DNA of 64,000 nt from Phyllosticta citriasiana (Eukaryota > Ascomycota > Dothideomycetes > Botryosphaeriales > Phyllostictaceae). Below the pieces are notes generated by a model. The model saw nothing but the letters and a program-made list of their open reading frames with translations. It did no database searches and had not been told where the DNA came from. Where the stretch lies: contig JBBPHT010000014.1 of assembly GCA_038021145.1 (NCBI GenBank), positions 930,001-994,000 on the forward strand. The letters run 5' to 3'. Shown piece by piece: positions 1 through 11,628 of the stretch. The position numbers and the translations under genes were made by a program. Position 1 is the stretch's first letter, and each line of letters begins with the position of its first letter.

Positions 1-2
1 TC

Positions 3-1009
3 CAAAAGACGGGCAGCAATGGCGACGTTGCGCTGCTGCCCACCCCGGTGCTCGCGGCGCTCGATACCAGCCAGGCAAACCTGTGGTTGCCTTCCGAGTC
101 GTGCGAGCTGTTCGAAAGCGCTTTCGATATCACGTGGAATGAGACGTTGGGATTGTATCTTGTAAATGCGACGGTGCACGAGAGACTGGTGGAGGAGAAT
201 CCAAACGTCACGTTTAGTCTGGGGCATTCCGTGTCAGGGGGCAAGACGGTCGACATCGTATTGCCTTACAGCGCTTTCGATCTGAATGCTTCGTATCCCG
301 CCATCCCGGGATCTGGACAGGAACGCTTCTTCCCTCTAAAGCGGGCGGCCAATTCGACCCAGGCAGGTTTTTTTTTTTTTTTTTTTTTTAATTGTCTTCC
401 TCGACCAATCGACTTTGCTGACGGCATGTTCAGATCACGCTCGGCCGCACATTTCTCCAGGAAGCCTACTTCATCGCCGACTACGAGCGGCACAACTTCT
501 CGCTCGCACAGCGCGTGTGGAACGACAGCGCAGCGTCGGAAATCGTGGCCATCCGCTCCGTCAACAGCGGCAGCGACAGCGGGCCCGCGCTCAGCATCGG
601 TGCCATCGTCGGCATCGTGGTCGGCGCGGCGGCCATCGTCGTCGTCGTCCTAGTCGCCTTCTGCATCGTGCGCCGCCGCGCCAAACGCCGCACCATTGGC
701 AAGAGGACCGAGGGAAACAGCAACGCCGCTGCCTTCGCCATGGCCAGCCAGTACAAGACGATTGAGGAGCTGCAGGGAGACGATCAGAGGCGCGAGTCGC
801 GTGCGCTGCAGCATCGGATGGAGCTGCCTGGAGATGGCAAGACGGAGATGCCGGCGAATGAGGAGGTCAAGAGTCGGATTGAGATTGATGGGCAGGAGAC
901 GCCGGCGGAGCTCAGTCATGAGAGGATGAATGTGAATCCGCACGAGCTTCCGGGCGATTATCCGCCGGCGGTGGAGCTGACGGAGCGGAAGGAGCCGAGG
1001 CAGACGTAA
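3..1009 (+). CDS. Membrane-anchored pepsin-family aspartic protease, C-terminal part (5' end outside window)
   Basis: The reading frame is open from base 3 and is read as two exons, 3-362 and 434-1009, ending in TAA at 1007-1009. The visible part is 120 plus 191 codons of the C-terminal lobe. The second catalytic Asp motif appears as LDTS (Asp codon 63-65) followed by NLWLP. The family block FPLKRAANSTQ, then ITLGRTFLQEAYFIADYER after the intron, is typical of fungal secreted aspartic proteases. A Ser/Gly stretch leads into a hydrophobic helix (about 593-670: Ile/Val/Ala-rich) followed by basic RRRAKRR and a ~100-residue charged cytoplasmic tail. This suggests a type I membrane protease at the cell surface or in the secretory path rather than a GPI protein. 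Only one cysteine (SESCELF) is visible in the lumenal part. The N-terminal lobe, signal peptide and start lie off the window. Composition is normal, with no RIP, unlike everything downstream. Confidence 0.88.
363..433 (+). other. Intron, apparent GC-AG type, with long poly-T tract
   Basis: Exon 1 ends ...ACC CAG and exon 2 resumes ATC ACG CTC. The frame is kept only if the intron runs from GC at 363-364 (CAG|GCAGGT) to AG at 432-433, which is 71 nt in phase 0. Using the GT at 367-368 instead adds 4 nt and shifts the frame. A CTGAC branch-site-like motif lies at about 418-422, with TTCAG as acceptor. A run of about 22 T (368-389) follows the donor directly. The protein join NSTQ/ITLGRTFLQ matches the usual family spacing. 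Confidence 0.75.
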
Positions 1010-1384
1010 TGAGGCGTTTTTGAGAGCAATTTAAGAGTCATTATTGTTGATGATGTGCTTTTTTGATCAAGAGAGTTTCTGTGAGTTCTTGCGCCGGATA
1101 CCCTAGACACTAGGGCCATTAGGAGAGATTTGGAGGGTTTCATTGTTGACTGATTATTCTGTAGGCTAGGAGCGAGGATCCAAGTGCTGGATCTGGGTAA
1201 AAGGACAAGAAACACCACTCCCCTACAGTGAACTGTTTCAACAGCAAGCCGGACGACGGTTTGTTCTAGAGTTCATACGCCATACGGGCATCTCTACTAG
1301 AGCATGGCATGGTTACACGGTGGTGTAAAAAGGGCAAAAAGAAAAAAGAAAAGAGAAATTCTAGTAACTACCCTATGAGTAGTG
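1010..1384. other. 3' flank of the protease gene; boundary with the repeat block
   Basis: Unique-looking sequence of ordinary composition that still contains many CA and TG dinucleotides up to about 1340. It presumably holds the 3' UTR and terminator of the protease gene. I see no other gene I would support. An 86-codon minus-strand frame (958-1218) overlaps the end of the protease CDS and has no recognisable features. Around 1340-1385 the sequence changes to the CTA/TAG-rich, CA/TG-poor style of the rest of the window. Confidence 0.6.
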
Positions 1385-1920
1385 CTAGTAGGGATAGCAC
1401 TAGAACGCTAGTACAGAGCGTATATATAATCTGCTACCCCCTACCTCTATACCTACTATTTACTCTTCTACGTACGCCTTCTTCCTATCCCCCTTCCTTT
1501 CCTTTCTATTACTATATACTATTAGTCTACTTAGATAACGATAGGTAGGTTAGAAATTAACCCCTCCTTACTAAAAGAGAGATCTAGACGAACTATCTAC
1601 CTAGACTACCTAGGACCTTAGTTACCCCTATCGTCTAATAAAGCTAGTCTACTAGACTAGATATTAGGAAACCTAAAAGTTATATAAGTTAACTTAAATA
1701 GGAGCGCCTAAGCTATAGAGGTAGTACTCTAGGATGTACTATAACTTAGTATTTACCTAATTTTTATCTAGGAGCTATAGACTATACTACTAGATAATAT
1801 ATCTAATATATAATTAATCTCTTACCTATCTATAATAAAAATTCTCCCTTCTTCCCTATAGGGCATCTACCCTTAGATAATACTTTACCTAAATAAATCT
1901 CTAGTCTATATCTAGGTAAA
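1385..1920 (+). mobile_element. LINE fragment (LINE a), 5' region joined to pre-endonuclease region
   Basis: Bases 1385-1590 match the LINE 5' region seen near 33868-33970 and in the repeats at 53690-53886 and 54060-54257, including a TATATATAAT stretch. From about 1628 the sequence instead aligns with 42371-42660 of LINE b, the stretch between the zinc-knuckle region and the endonuclease. The ORF1 part in between is therefore missing (about 1.6 kb by comparison). The fragment is cut at 1920 by the left LTR of G2. Confidence 0.65.
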
Positions 1921-2591
1921 TGTTATAGCCTAACCCTTAGGCTATAAGTATAATAGCCTACTATAGTATTAAAGCTCTTATATAATAACCGCGTACTATA
2001 GCATTAAGCTATAAAGGCGCGCTATACTAGTAAGCTACCTTACTAAGCCGTATTACTAAGCTATAGCTATAAGCTATCTCTACCCTTATAAGTAAGCTAA
2101 CCTATAATCTCTAGCCTATATAGCCCTATAGTAATAATACCTACTATAAGCCCTTATATAGCACGTATTAACTAGCTTATAGGACTCTAAGCATATATCT
2201 AATAACTAAGTCCTATAAGCCCTAGTAGCTAAATAAGTAGTTAAGTCTTAAGAGGTATCTTAGCTTAAATAATGCCTGCTTATATAGATAAGGGACTACA
2301 TCTTAACTCCTATTCCCTTACGCTACCTTCCTCTCTCTTTCTATTTACTTCTTAGAGTATATAGGCTAGAAGAACTACTAAAAGGGATATAAATAAGCGG
2401 TTATACGGAACGGTAGCTAGCTATCTTTATTTTCTTATAATTAACTTCTTAAGTAGACTATTAGCCTTTCTTAACCTCTTATCTCTTACCTCCTTACCTT
2501 ATCATCTTATTATGATTATCTCGTACGGACTACTTACGACTTATTCTCTAAAGTGTTACTATCTACCTATTAGGAAGCCTAGCTTATGATA
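1921..2591 (+). repeat. 5' LTR of G2
   Basis: The 671-bp LTR starts TGTTATAGCC and ends in a RIP-altered form of CA (TTATGATA). It aligns end to end with 32971-33641 with no net indel. Differences are mainly C/T and G/A at CG-derived sites. Confidence 0.88.
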
Positions 2592-3699
2592 GAAAAATAA
2601 AGATTATTAAGTAGACGTGTTATATAATATACTTACTCTCCTACCTACCTATAAAGGTCTTAAATATTAACGCTAAAAATACTAGGTATTACTACTAAGT
2701 AATACCTATACTAGTTAGTACCCTACTTAACCTCCCTCTTCTAAGTCTTATTTTATAAGTACTAGTAGTATCTTTATAAGTCTAAGGGTCCTCCTAGGTA
2801 GTATAGTAGAATAATACCGTATAAGGTATTTATAATAGTATATAAAAAGACGTAGGTAGACTCCTACTCCGTATCTCTATAAGTAATAAGGTTATGTTAT
2901 ATGAGTACTACTTAGTAAATAGTAGTATAGGTGACTATAACTTATCTACTAAGGAAGGAGGGTAAAGAGTGCCCTCTATAACTTTCTCTACTCCCTAGTA
3001 TAATACTAGAAATGCTAACTAACCTAATATCCATAATGAAGTACTACTCTAAGGCCGGCTAGCTATTAGGAACTACCCTATAGGATGATTAAGAGAGCTC
3101 TATACGCTCCTCTAGAACCGTACTACCTTAGATGCCTTATAGGAAGTATTTTACGTCTATATATAACCTTTAGATGTAGAAACTACTAACTATCTTAGGA
3201 GCCTAAATAAACTACCCCTTCTTAAGTATACTAAGTTCTTAGCTTAGTATATATAAGCCCTTAAAAGAACTATTAGTCTCTATATAGCTTTTACTAAGTC
3301 TAACTATTACTAAGTAGCTTATATAACCCCCTCTAAGCCCCTATTCCCCTTAGCTTCCTACTAGGAGTACTCCCCTACCTAGACTAGTAATAATACCTAG
3401 TCTACTAAAACTAGGAACTACTAACGCTATATTAAGATTCCTAACCCCCTAATCCTTATAGATAGTAAGGACCCTAAGTACCTACTCTAGCTTTATTAAA
3501 TTAAGAATAAAATCTAAGCTAACCGGGACTAGTTTATTACTAATAATCCTATAGATACTAAAGAGGTAATTACTACCTATATTATGTCTCGTACGGGTAG
3601 AGAAGTAGCTAATTATTTACTTCTATTTCTAGAAGCTAAGGAAAAGGAAAGTGTCCTTATTATAGATAAGGATGTCTATGCCTTCCTTAGTACTATCTT
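2592..3699 (+). pseudogene. G2 gag, N-terminal part
   Basis: The + strand holds a degraded gag frame. The last part, about 3478-3699, reads like fungal Gypsy capsid: IKNKI, NRD, YIMSRTGREVANYL, FLEAKEKESVLI and YAFLSTIF, with TAG at presumed Gln/Trp positions. It is interrupted at 3699 by G1a and resumes after the duplicated target ATCTT (11624-11628). No start codon can be assigned with confidence. Confidence 0.7.
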
Positions 3700-4233
3700 T
3701 ATTACGAATCGTTAAGCGGCTAATATATAGGCTTTCGCCTAGAGGCTATCTACTTAGTCGGATATATATAAAATTAAAAAGAACTTAATTAAAGTTAAGT
3801 AGTTTAAAAGATGAAGTTAAGTGAAGTCTTCTTAATTATTATAAATATAGAAGATGCTATGTACTCTTCTATCTTCTATATGTATTTATATAAGAAGTGA
3901 AATGAGAACTAAACTCTCTCTTTACTACGTGAATTACTACTTTAGTTACGTTATTAAAATAGATAAGAAATTAATCTTCTTATTACTACGTGAAGTTTCG
4001 TTAGCTATTAAGTAGGCTATGTATCCTTAGTAGTATTTATTATCTATCGGTACTACCGGCTTATATAGCTCGGCCGGTTTACGTAGCTTAGTTATAATTA
4101 GCTTTAGCTTGTTAAGTAATCGCGTAAGGGCGTAGTTATAATGTACTCGTATTACTAGCGTCTAATAGCTAGCTTATATTACTAGCATCTAATAGCTAGC
4201 TCGCGTTACTAGCGTCTAATAGCCATTATAACA
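3700..4233 (-). repeat. 3' LTR of G1a
   Basis: 534 bp, matching 11090-11623 end to end. Near one end it carries three tandem 27-bp units (about 4146-4226, each containing TTACTAGCGTCTAATAGC). Confidence 0.88.
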
Positions 4234-4339
4234 TTCCCCCCCTAATAGGAAGCCCGAGTTAGCTTATTAGGTACTTACGCGGATGACTAACTAGCGTTAT
4301 TTTAGTAAGGGCGTAAAGTATAGGACTACTAGGTATATC

Positions 4340-5080
4340 TTATTATTAGGTTTACGGTTTAACTAACCTTCTTTACTACTACCTTAATAATAATAATAGA
4401 CCTTACTTCTATTATTATATCTTCCTATTACTCTTAGCCTATCTCTTACTCTAGCTCTAGTAATAACTCTAGTAATAACAGTAAGTCCTCCCGTTTATAG
4501 TAGGTCTAAAAACGCTTAACTAATTATTACGTGATAGTATCTAATTAACTTCATTACTCTAAGCGCCCTAAAGGCAATGCAATGCCTTAAGAGGATACTA
4601 AGGCAACTTAAGACCGTCGCGTAAGATGTTACGCATAATTAGCTAATTATTTATGTATCTAGAGTTTTAAAAAGGTGAAGAAAAGCTAACTAGTCTAGGT
4701 ATAGTACCTAGCTCCTAAGAGCTAGTATATATTACTATTCTACCTATAAATCCTTACGCGAATGTTATATAAGCTAATTTACCTGCTTTACCTTCGCGTA
4801 CACGTTCTAGTAGCCGTTACGTCGGTATACTACTAAGTATACCTTTATATAAAAGTAATAATAGCAGCATTATTCATCTAGCTACTTTACCTATAGAATT
4901 ACTAGTAGAACCTTTAGATTAGGACTTAGAGGTAGATGCTTCTAATAAGATTACAGTCTTCATCCCACGTAAGGCCTTTAAAAAACTCACTAAGGTGTAT
5001 ATTACTACTTACTTATCTTCGCGTAATGGCTAACTTATTATAGAAATCCCTTAGCGGTAATAAAACTAGCTAATACGTAA
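4340..5080 (+). pseudogene. Accessory frame in the G1a 3' tail, antisense to gag-pol
   Basis: Between the 3' LTR and the chromodomain of G1a, the + strand (opposite to pol) holds coding-like sequence in two abutting frames. The first, about 4340-4710, is Ser/Asn- then Lys-rich (for example SSNNSSNNSKSSR, YSKRPKGNAM, SFKKVKKS). The second, about 4726-5030, has only two stops in about 100 codons (for example LPSRTRSSSRYVG, KSNNSSIIHLATLPIELLV, ITVFIPRKAFKKLTKVYI). The complementary strand has clearly more stops over 4726-5070. I recognise no domain. It could be an antisense ORF of the element or a captured host fragment. G1b lacks this part, so no second copy is available here. Confidence 0.45.
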
Positions 5081-5769
5081 TGCGCATGTTAGGCCTTAGT
5101 AACTTAGCTTATTATGCTATTATCCTAGTTTCTAAGGATTATTTTAATATTATGTCTACGGAATCTTATAGCTCTTTACATAATGCTTACTTAATCTAAT
5201 ACATAGGTATTAATTAAGCTACTAGTTATACTAAGTACTAGGATAATCTCTCTACTTATATCTTCTATAGTTACTATAAGTTACTAGGTTTCTTATAGGG
5301 TTATTACGCGAACTACGTCTAGGGTACTAGTAACCTTAACTATACTATAAGTAACCTTACTAGTACTCATCCTCCTAATTAATATAAAAGGCGTAAGGAT
5401 GAGATATAGCCTAGAGAGTACCTTACTCTTTACTACATAATAGATAACTAGGTTAATAACTTTCTCTAGGGCTCTATTAAAGGTATAATAAGGCCTAAAC
5501 TTAAGAATTTAGCTCTAATTCCTACTAAAGAGGAGGAAGAGGAGTAAGGGTATAAAAGATAAGGAATAAAATTAAAATAGGGAAATAGGATGGATAAGGA
5601 TAAATTAGTTCGTATAGATAAGAGTTATTTACTACGGCGTTAAAGGATTCTCTTTACTAGAGTATAGGCGGGTTAGTTATCTAATTACGTTTCTTCCTAT
5701 AATTCTTATTAGAGGAAGGCTCTTTTCTACTTTTCTAGGTTCTTTAGTAGTCTAGGGGTAGAAGGATTA
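5081..5769. other. Remainder of the G1a 3' tail
   Basis: RIP-degraded internal sequence between the antisense frame and the chromodomain end of pol. I see no further domain. Part of it (about 5600-5769, minus strand) may be the C-terminal tail of pol. Confidence 0.4.
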
Positions 5770-8700
5770 GTAGTATAGAAGTCCTCTACTTTTTAGGGGG
5801 CCCTAATAAAAGAACTTACTATATACTACTTATCATCTTAATTATATCCTACCTATTAAACCTAATACTTTAAAGTTCCGTAAGTAACCTTACTCGTATA
5901 GATAAAGTTAACTTCCTATTCTTACTAGTCATTAATAACCTTAGGTTCTAGTTCTATGTATCTCTATTATAGTAATAGGTCTATAGCTACTTTACGTAGG
6001 TAATTAGCGTAGAAAAGGTTTATAACCTTTATGCTTTTTAGAAGATCTAATTTATATGAATGTCCTTTTATTCTAGTAATCTTAAATGGTCCTATATTAG
6101 GAGCGTCTAATTTTAGATTTAGCCGGTCTATTATCTAGCTAGTCTTCTTAATGTAAATAAAGTCTCTACTATTAAAGTTAGGTATATAATAGTATTTATT
6201 AGCTTATTAGTAGTTCTTTTCTTATAATTAGTGAATTAATTTATAGGTATACTTATAGGCTTCTTATCTTCTTTTTTAGAGAGACTAAGCTGTAGACTAT
6301 GTTCTACCTTTAGGTAAAGTAGTTATTATTATGTGAGTAGTCTAGTTATAATATATACGTAGCATGAAGCTAAGGTCTACTTCTACTAGTATAAGACCTA
6401 TAGCCTTATATAGGAGGGTAGCCTAAGCTAAATCCATTAATAGTAGAAGATTAGACTAGTTATTTTAGTAGTAATTAATAAAGGGTTATAGTTAGCGTAT
6501 AAGGACCTAATTTACTATCTTAGTAATTCCGTTTATCTAAGAGTAATAGGCTAAATTAAAGTGTTATTTAATACTAGTTAACTTATATAGCTCCTACGCG
6601 AAGGCTAAAATAAACTAAGGACCTTAATCTAATAGTATACTTTTAGGATTTCTGAAAATTTAGTAGATATAATTATAAAAAAGTTAAGATACTCCTTTAG
6701 CATTAATTTTCTTTATGTAAGGTAAACTAAAGGTTCTTTAGGATAACTAGTCTATAATAATAAGGATATAATTAAATCCCTTTTAGTCTTACGGTATCTC
6801 TTTAAAATCCATAGCTAGGTATTACTAGGAACGGTTAGGAATTAGTAGAGGATATAGAAGACTAGGTATCTTATTAGTAAATTTATAGTTCTAGCGGTAA
6901 ATATAGTAGTTTTAGCTATATCTCTTAATTATGTAAGTCTAGCTAGGCTAGTAATAGTATTACTATAATAGCTTTTACATTTTATTAATTCTAGGATAGG
7001 TAGTAATATAAGTAGTATATATTACTTTAATTATTCTTACGCGAAGGTTATCCTAGTTAGGAATAACTAATATGCTATAGTAAAGAAGTAATCCATCCTA
7101 TAACTTCTAATATAATTTATTTTCCGGTTAAAGATAGGCTATTTCCCTCTATAGTTCTAGATCTAGGTTTTCTCTATTCACGTAGAGGAGTTTATTAAGA
7201 AAAATTATTAGTAGAGAAACTTCCGGCTCTACTATTATAAGTAGGACTACCTAGGAAGTAGGAATGAGATACTACTCTTATATAGCCTTTACTTTCTCTT
7301 TTTAAGTCTTAAGTTACTCTTACTTTCTTATAAGAACATCTATAATGATGTTTTCCTTTCCTAGTTAGTAGGTAAACCGGACTTAGTACTTAGTAAGTTA
7401 CTTAGCCTATCTTACTTATTATGCGGATAATTAGCGCTTAGAAGTGAAGTGTTCTAATGCTTAATAGTCTATAATTATAAGAAAAGGTTTATAAAGGCCT
7501 ATAAGTATAGATCTCTATTCCTCTAGTCCTTATATAATAGCTAGGAGTTCTTTATTAGGTATTCTATAGTAGAGTTCAGCATCTAATATTGCCTTAGAAT
7601 AAAAGGATACCGGTTTCTATTTATAATTTTCTTAATATTATGATAGAACTCCCGTAACTACTCTATTACTTACATCTATTTCTATATAAGTGTCTAAAGT
7701 TAGATTATAGTTTATAAGTAGTAATTCACTATATATTAGTTTCTTAAGGTTCCTAAAAGATTCTTCCTTAACTAGCCTAAGTTATTACTACTTTACTTTT
7801 AAACATAGTTTCTCTAGTAGCCGGCTAATTCGTCCGTAGTTAGGAAGGAATCTCTAATAGAAGTTATAGAATTCTAAGAAAGACTAAAGAGATTAAAGGG
7901 TTATAGGTAATTACTAGGTACGAATAGGTTTAATTTTTTACGGGTCTATTAATATACCCTTAGTAAAGATAATGTATCCTAAGAATTTCGTGTAAGTAGT
8001 TAAAAACTTACTCTTTTTTATGTTAGCTTATAGTCCTGCTTTTCATAATCGTTATAGAACTTTAATGATGTGTTAAGTATAATCATGCGGGTTTTTAGAA
8101 ATGATAAGAATATTATCCATAAAAGTAATAATGAAATCATCTAAATAGTTAAAGAGAACTTAGTTAATAAAATGTTAAAAAGTAGCGGGCCTATTACTTA
8201 GCCTAAAAGGTAAAATGTAGTATTTAAATAGTCCGTATCTTATATAGAAAGTAGTATATTCTTTAGACTATTCTTAAAGTCGGATTTAATAGAAAGCTTA
8301 TTAAATATCTAGTTTTATGTAGACCTTTCCTTTACCTACTCTCTATAAGAGTTCTAAGATAAGAGGTAAAGGATATAAGTCCTTCTTTATTTAATTATTT
8401 AACCGTTAGTAGTTAATATAAATTTACTAACCACCTCCGGGTTTTTTTACTACTAATACTAGAGAGGCATAGGGTGCGTAGCTCTTAGTAATAAATCCTT
8501 TCTTTAAATTCTCTTAGACATATTCCTTTACTACGGTAAGCTATTCTAGAGATATTCTATAGAGGGGACTTATTAGTAGGTGCGGAGAATCCTTATACGT
8601 AAGAGAAATTTAATGATTAACTCCCGTATAAGAAGGTAGTAGCTAGTTAGACTCTTATTTTAAAAAGACGTCGTAGTAGTTCTTATACTTAGAGGGTAAA

Positions 8701-11089
8701 TAATTATTAAGGTATTTATTAAAAGCTTCATCTTTATCGGCTTCATTAATATCATCTAGTATAATAGAATAAAGATCTACTACTTCTATTAGTGTTTTTT
8801 TAGATAGGTTAATTTCTATAAGAGAAGTGAAAAAGGTTTCTTAGTTATTAACTTTAATATTATTAGAGATATATATTAAAGAAATTAATTAGTTTATCTA
8901 TAAAACTTTACTTTATGCGGATAATTTTAGAACGTTTAAAAAATTTAAAAAAGAAATTTAGTCTAGAGGATCTAACTAAATGAGTTATTAGTTACGGTAA
9001 TCTAGAAGAATATAATAATATGTAAGGAACTAGCGGCCTAGAATAATATTATGGTGCCTAATATCTAGTATAAAGGCGTATATTATAACTAGCTAATGTT
9101 AGAAACGGAATTATAGTTAATAAATAAAATTAAGTTACTTATTTATACGTTAGTTAAACCTAGAGACTTTAAGGTTTCTACTAGTAATCTTTCTTTTCTT
9201 AATCCCTAATTCCCTAAGTTATAGAAGAAGTTAAGGATGGATAAAGCTAGATCTATTTATACTAGTATTAACTAGGGCATAAATAGGTACGGCATAACTA
9301 CTAGCTATAATTATAGTTTATACGGTAAATAGGTGTCCTCTAATAAGGTTATGAATACTTACCTATAAATTAGTAATTTATAGAGCTCTAAGCTTATATC
9401 TTAGGGAGGAGACTTCCCCTAAGACTTATTATTTTCTAATAAAGAAGAGTACGGTTCTAATATCACGTACTCTTCTCCTTCTTCTTCTATTATAGTATTA
9501 ACTATCTTTACTTTAGTTTCTAGGCACTATTAGATAAGGTATCTAAACTTTCCGCATTAATAGTAGGGTCTAATATTACCTTAGAGTTCCGCTTTTCCTT
9601 TACGTATTAGATTTTCCGTTATTACGTAAGGAGTAGATCTCTATAATGACCTTAAAAAAGGCTACTCTCTTAAACTTCTACCTATTAAAAGAGTGGATTT
9701 ACCTACTTATTCCTGTTATTATTTCTTTATATAGTCTTCCCGGGATAATAAAGATACGTTTTAACTATTTTAGTACTTAATCATACTTTATGTAATAGGG
9801 TATACCTTTTAAAGGTATTCTTTAAATAAAATGGAGTCGTCTTATTTAATTCCTACTAAATAAGTTTATAGTAGGGGATCTAACGAAGAGTAAAAATCCT
9901 CTTTCTATTATTTATGTAGAAGGTTAGCTTCTAAAGCTAGGTATATAAACTCTAACTAGAACTTCTAAAGATCTATAGGAATTTTATAATAAAGGTCCTT
10001 TAGCTTCTTCTTTACATCCTTTCACTAATGCGGATTCTTAAATACTTACTTAAGCTAGTAATATAAGTTAGTATTAAGGACTAGATCATCTATCTTTACG
10101 TAGGTATAAAGAAATAGTACTAAATACTACGCTGCCTTACCCTATATCCTAGAGAGGATATAACTTATAATGGCTTCCTTAGTATCTATAGTAGTACCTC
10201 TTTTAAAGTGGTCCTTATTACTACGGATTTTATTATTTATAAGGAGCCGCTAATACTCGTACGTAGGGTTTTAGCTATTTATTAATTCGGGTAGGTTAGG
10301 CACTCTTAGTATGCGTTTCTTCTTCTTCTAGGATCCGTTCTCTTCTAAATACTATAAACTTATTAACTTAATAGTATCTTTACATAATGAAGTTTAATGA
10401 CTTAAAATCTTTTCTACTAAGTTAAGGATAACTTATTTAAGAGTCTTAATTTATATCTTTATGTAAATAGTAATATCCTAGGTTTATCCCTTTATAAGAG
10501 GAGTAATCTTAGATTAATAGTTATTAGCTTCTTCTAGTAGAATATACCTAAAAGCTTCTTTAACCTAAAATTATATTACGTAAAAAAGACCTTTCTCTTA
10601 TACTTATATATTAAGCTTAACCGGTAATAGGGAGTAAAAAGATTATAATAAGAAGGGGAGTACCTATCCTCTTCCTTCCTCTAATTCATAAGGTAATTTA
10701 GTACCTCCGCGTAAGGGTATTTATTATTAACTACTAGACTCCTCTTAAGTACTAGTTATATGGGCTTAATTCTTAGCCATACTATCTACGCATAGAATAG
10801 TCTTCTACTTTCTTATAAGTAGGTATAGAGAGGACGCCTCCTTAATGTTTATACGCTATACTATAGCCTTATAAAGACTTCTATAGTTAATATGTACTTA
10901 ATACTCTTTAGTCCTTAGATAATACTAATACGCCTTACTAAGATGACTTAAATTTCCTTCTTAAATAATAGATAGTTATATGTAAGGCTTAGGCTATATA
11001 TATAGTATACCTAGTTTAGGTATTCTAACACCTCCCTTAGGTGATAAAAAAGTAGGACGGGGATAATACCTAGAATAATCTTCTATATC
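5770..11089 (-). pseudogene. G1a gag-pol (gag, protease, RT, RNase H, integrase, chromodomain)
   Basis: Read on the minus strand. The RT core is at about 8500-8040: the motif (V)KKPGGG followed by INY.RLNN, a form of VDYRGLN, and the catalytic box read as TFMDNILI (8113-8124 region), where the second Asp of xxDD is Asn. RNase H and integrase follow toward lower coordinates. A chromodomain-like segment at about 5960-5780 reads EPKVIND, then E.EV, SKVTYGTLKY.V..VGY, matching the usual EVE..L..R...G.L.Y.VKW.GY pattern with TAG at the Trp/Gln sites. Numerous stops mean no product. Confidence 0.8.
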
Positions 11090-11623
11090 TATTACGAATC
11101 ATTAAGCGGCTAATATATAGGCTTTTACCTAGAGGCTATCTACTTAGTTAGACATATATGAAATTAAAAAGAACTTAATTAAAGTTAAGTAGTTTAAAAG
11201 ATGAAGTTAAGTGAAGTCTTCTTAATTATTATAAATATAGAAGATGCTATATACTCTTCTATCTTCTATATATATTTATATAAGAAGTAAAATGAGAACT
11301 AAACTCTCTCTTTACTACGCGAATTACTACTTTAGTTACGTTATTAAAATAGATAAGAAATTAATCTTCTTATTACCGCGCGAAGTTTTATTAGCCGTTA
11401 AGTAGGCTATATATCCTTAGTAGTATTTATTATCTATTAGCACCGCCGGCTTACACGGCTTAGCCGGTTTACGCGGCTTAGTTATAATTAGCTTTAGCTT
11501 ATTAAGTAATCGCGTAAGGGTGTAGTTATGATGTACTCGCGTTACTAGTATCTAATAGCTAGCTCGCGTTACTAGCGTCTAATAGCTAGCTCGCGTTACT
11601 AGCGTCTAATAGCCATCGCGATA
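11090..11623 (-). repeat. 5' LTR of G1a
   Basis: 534 bp, the pair of 3700-4233. Three 27-bp tandem units lie at about 11536-11616. It ends against the duplicated target ATCTT at 11624-11628. Confidence 0.88.
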
Positions 11624-11628
11624 ATCTT

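Larger units (their letters stand above)
3700..11623 (-). mobile_element. Ty3/Gypsy chromovirus G1a, full length (RIP-degraded)
   Basis: The element is 7924 bp with 534-bp LTRs at 3700-4233 and 11090-11623 and a 5-bp target duplication ATCTT (3695-3699 and 11624-11628). Orientation is minus: a polypurine tract, seen as TTCCCCCCCC on the + strand, lies just inside the left LTR, and RT reads on the minus strand. It is inserted in the gag of G2. A second, truncated copy (G1b) lies at 22746-28542, and a relic LTR near 33642-33867. Confidence 0.9.

Noticed and set aside
266..493. Minus-strand open frame opposite the protease intron
   Set aside because: Antisense to a clear coding gene. Its Lys run is the complement of the poly-T intron tract.
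415..943. Other open frames (both strands) over the protease exon 2
   Set aside because: They are other-frame readings of a GC-rich exon. The protease frame has the family motifs and the membrane helix.
1309..1548. 79-codon + frame starting MVTRWCKKG
   Set aside because: It spans the boundary between the gene flank and the LINE 5' region, and the same LINE region elsewhere is not open. No protein features.
4146..4226. CRISPR-like array (27-bp repeats)
   Set aside because: Units are directly contiguous without spacers and lie within an LTR of a eukaryotic retrotransposon.
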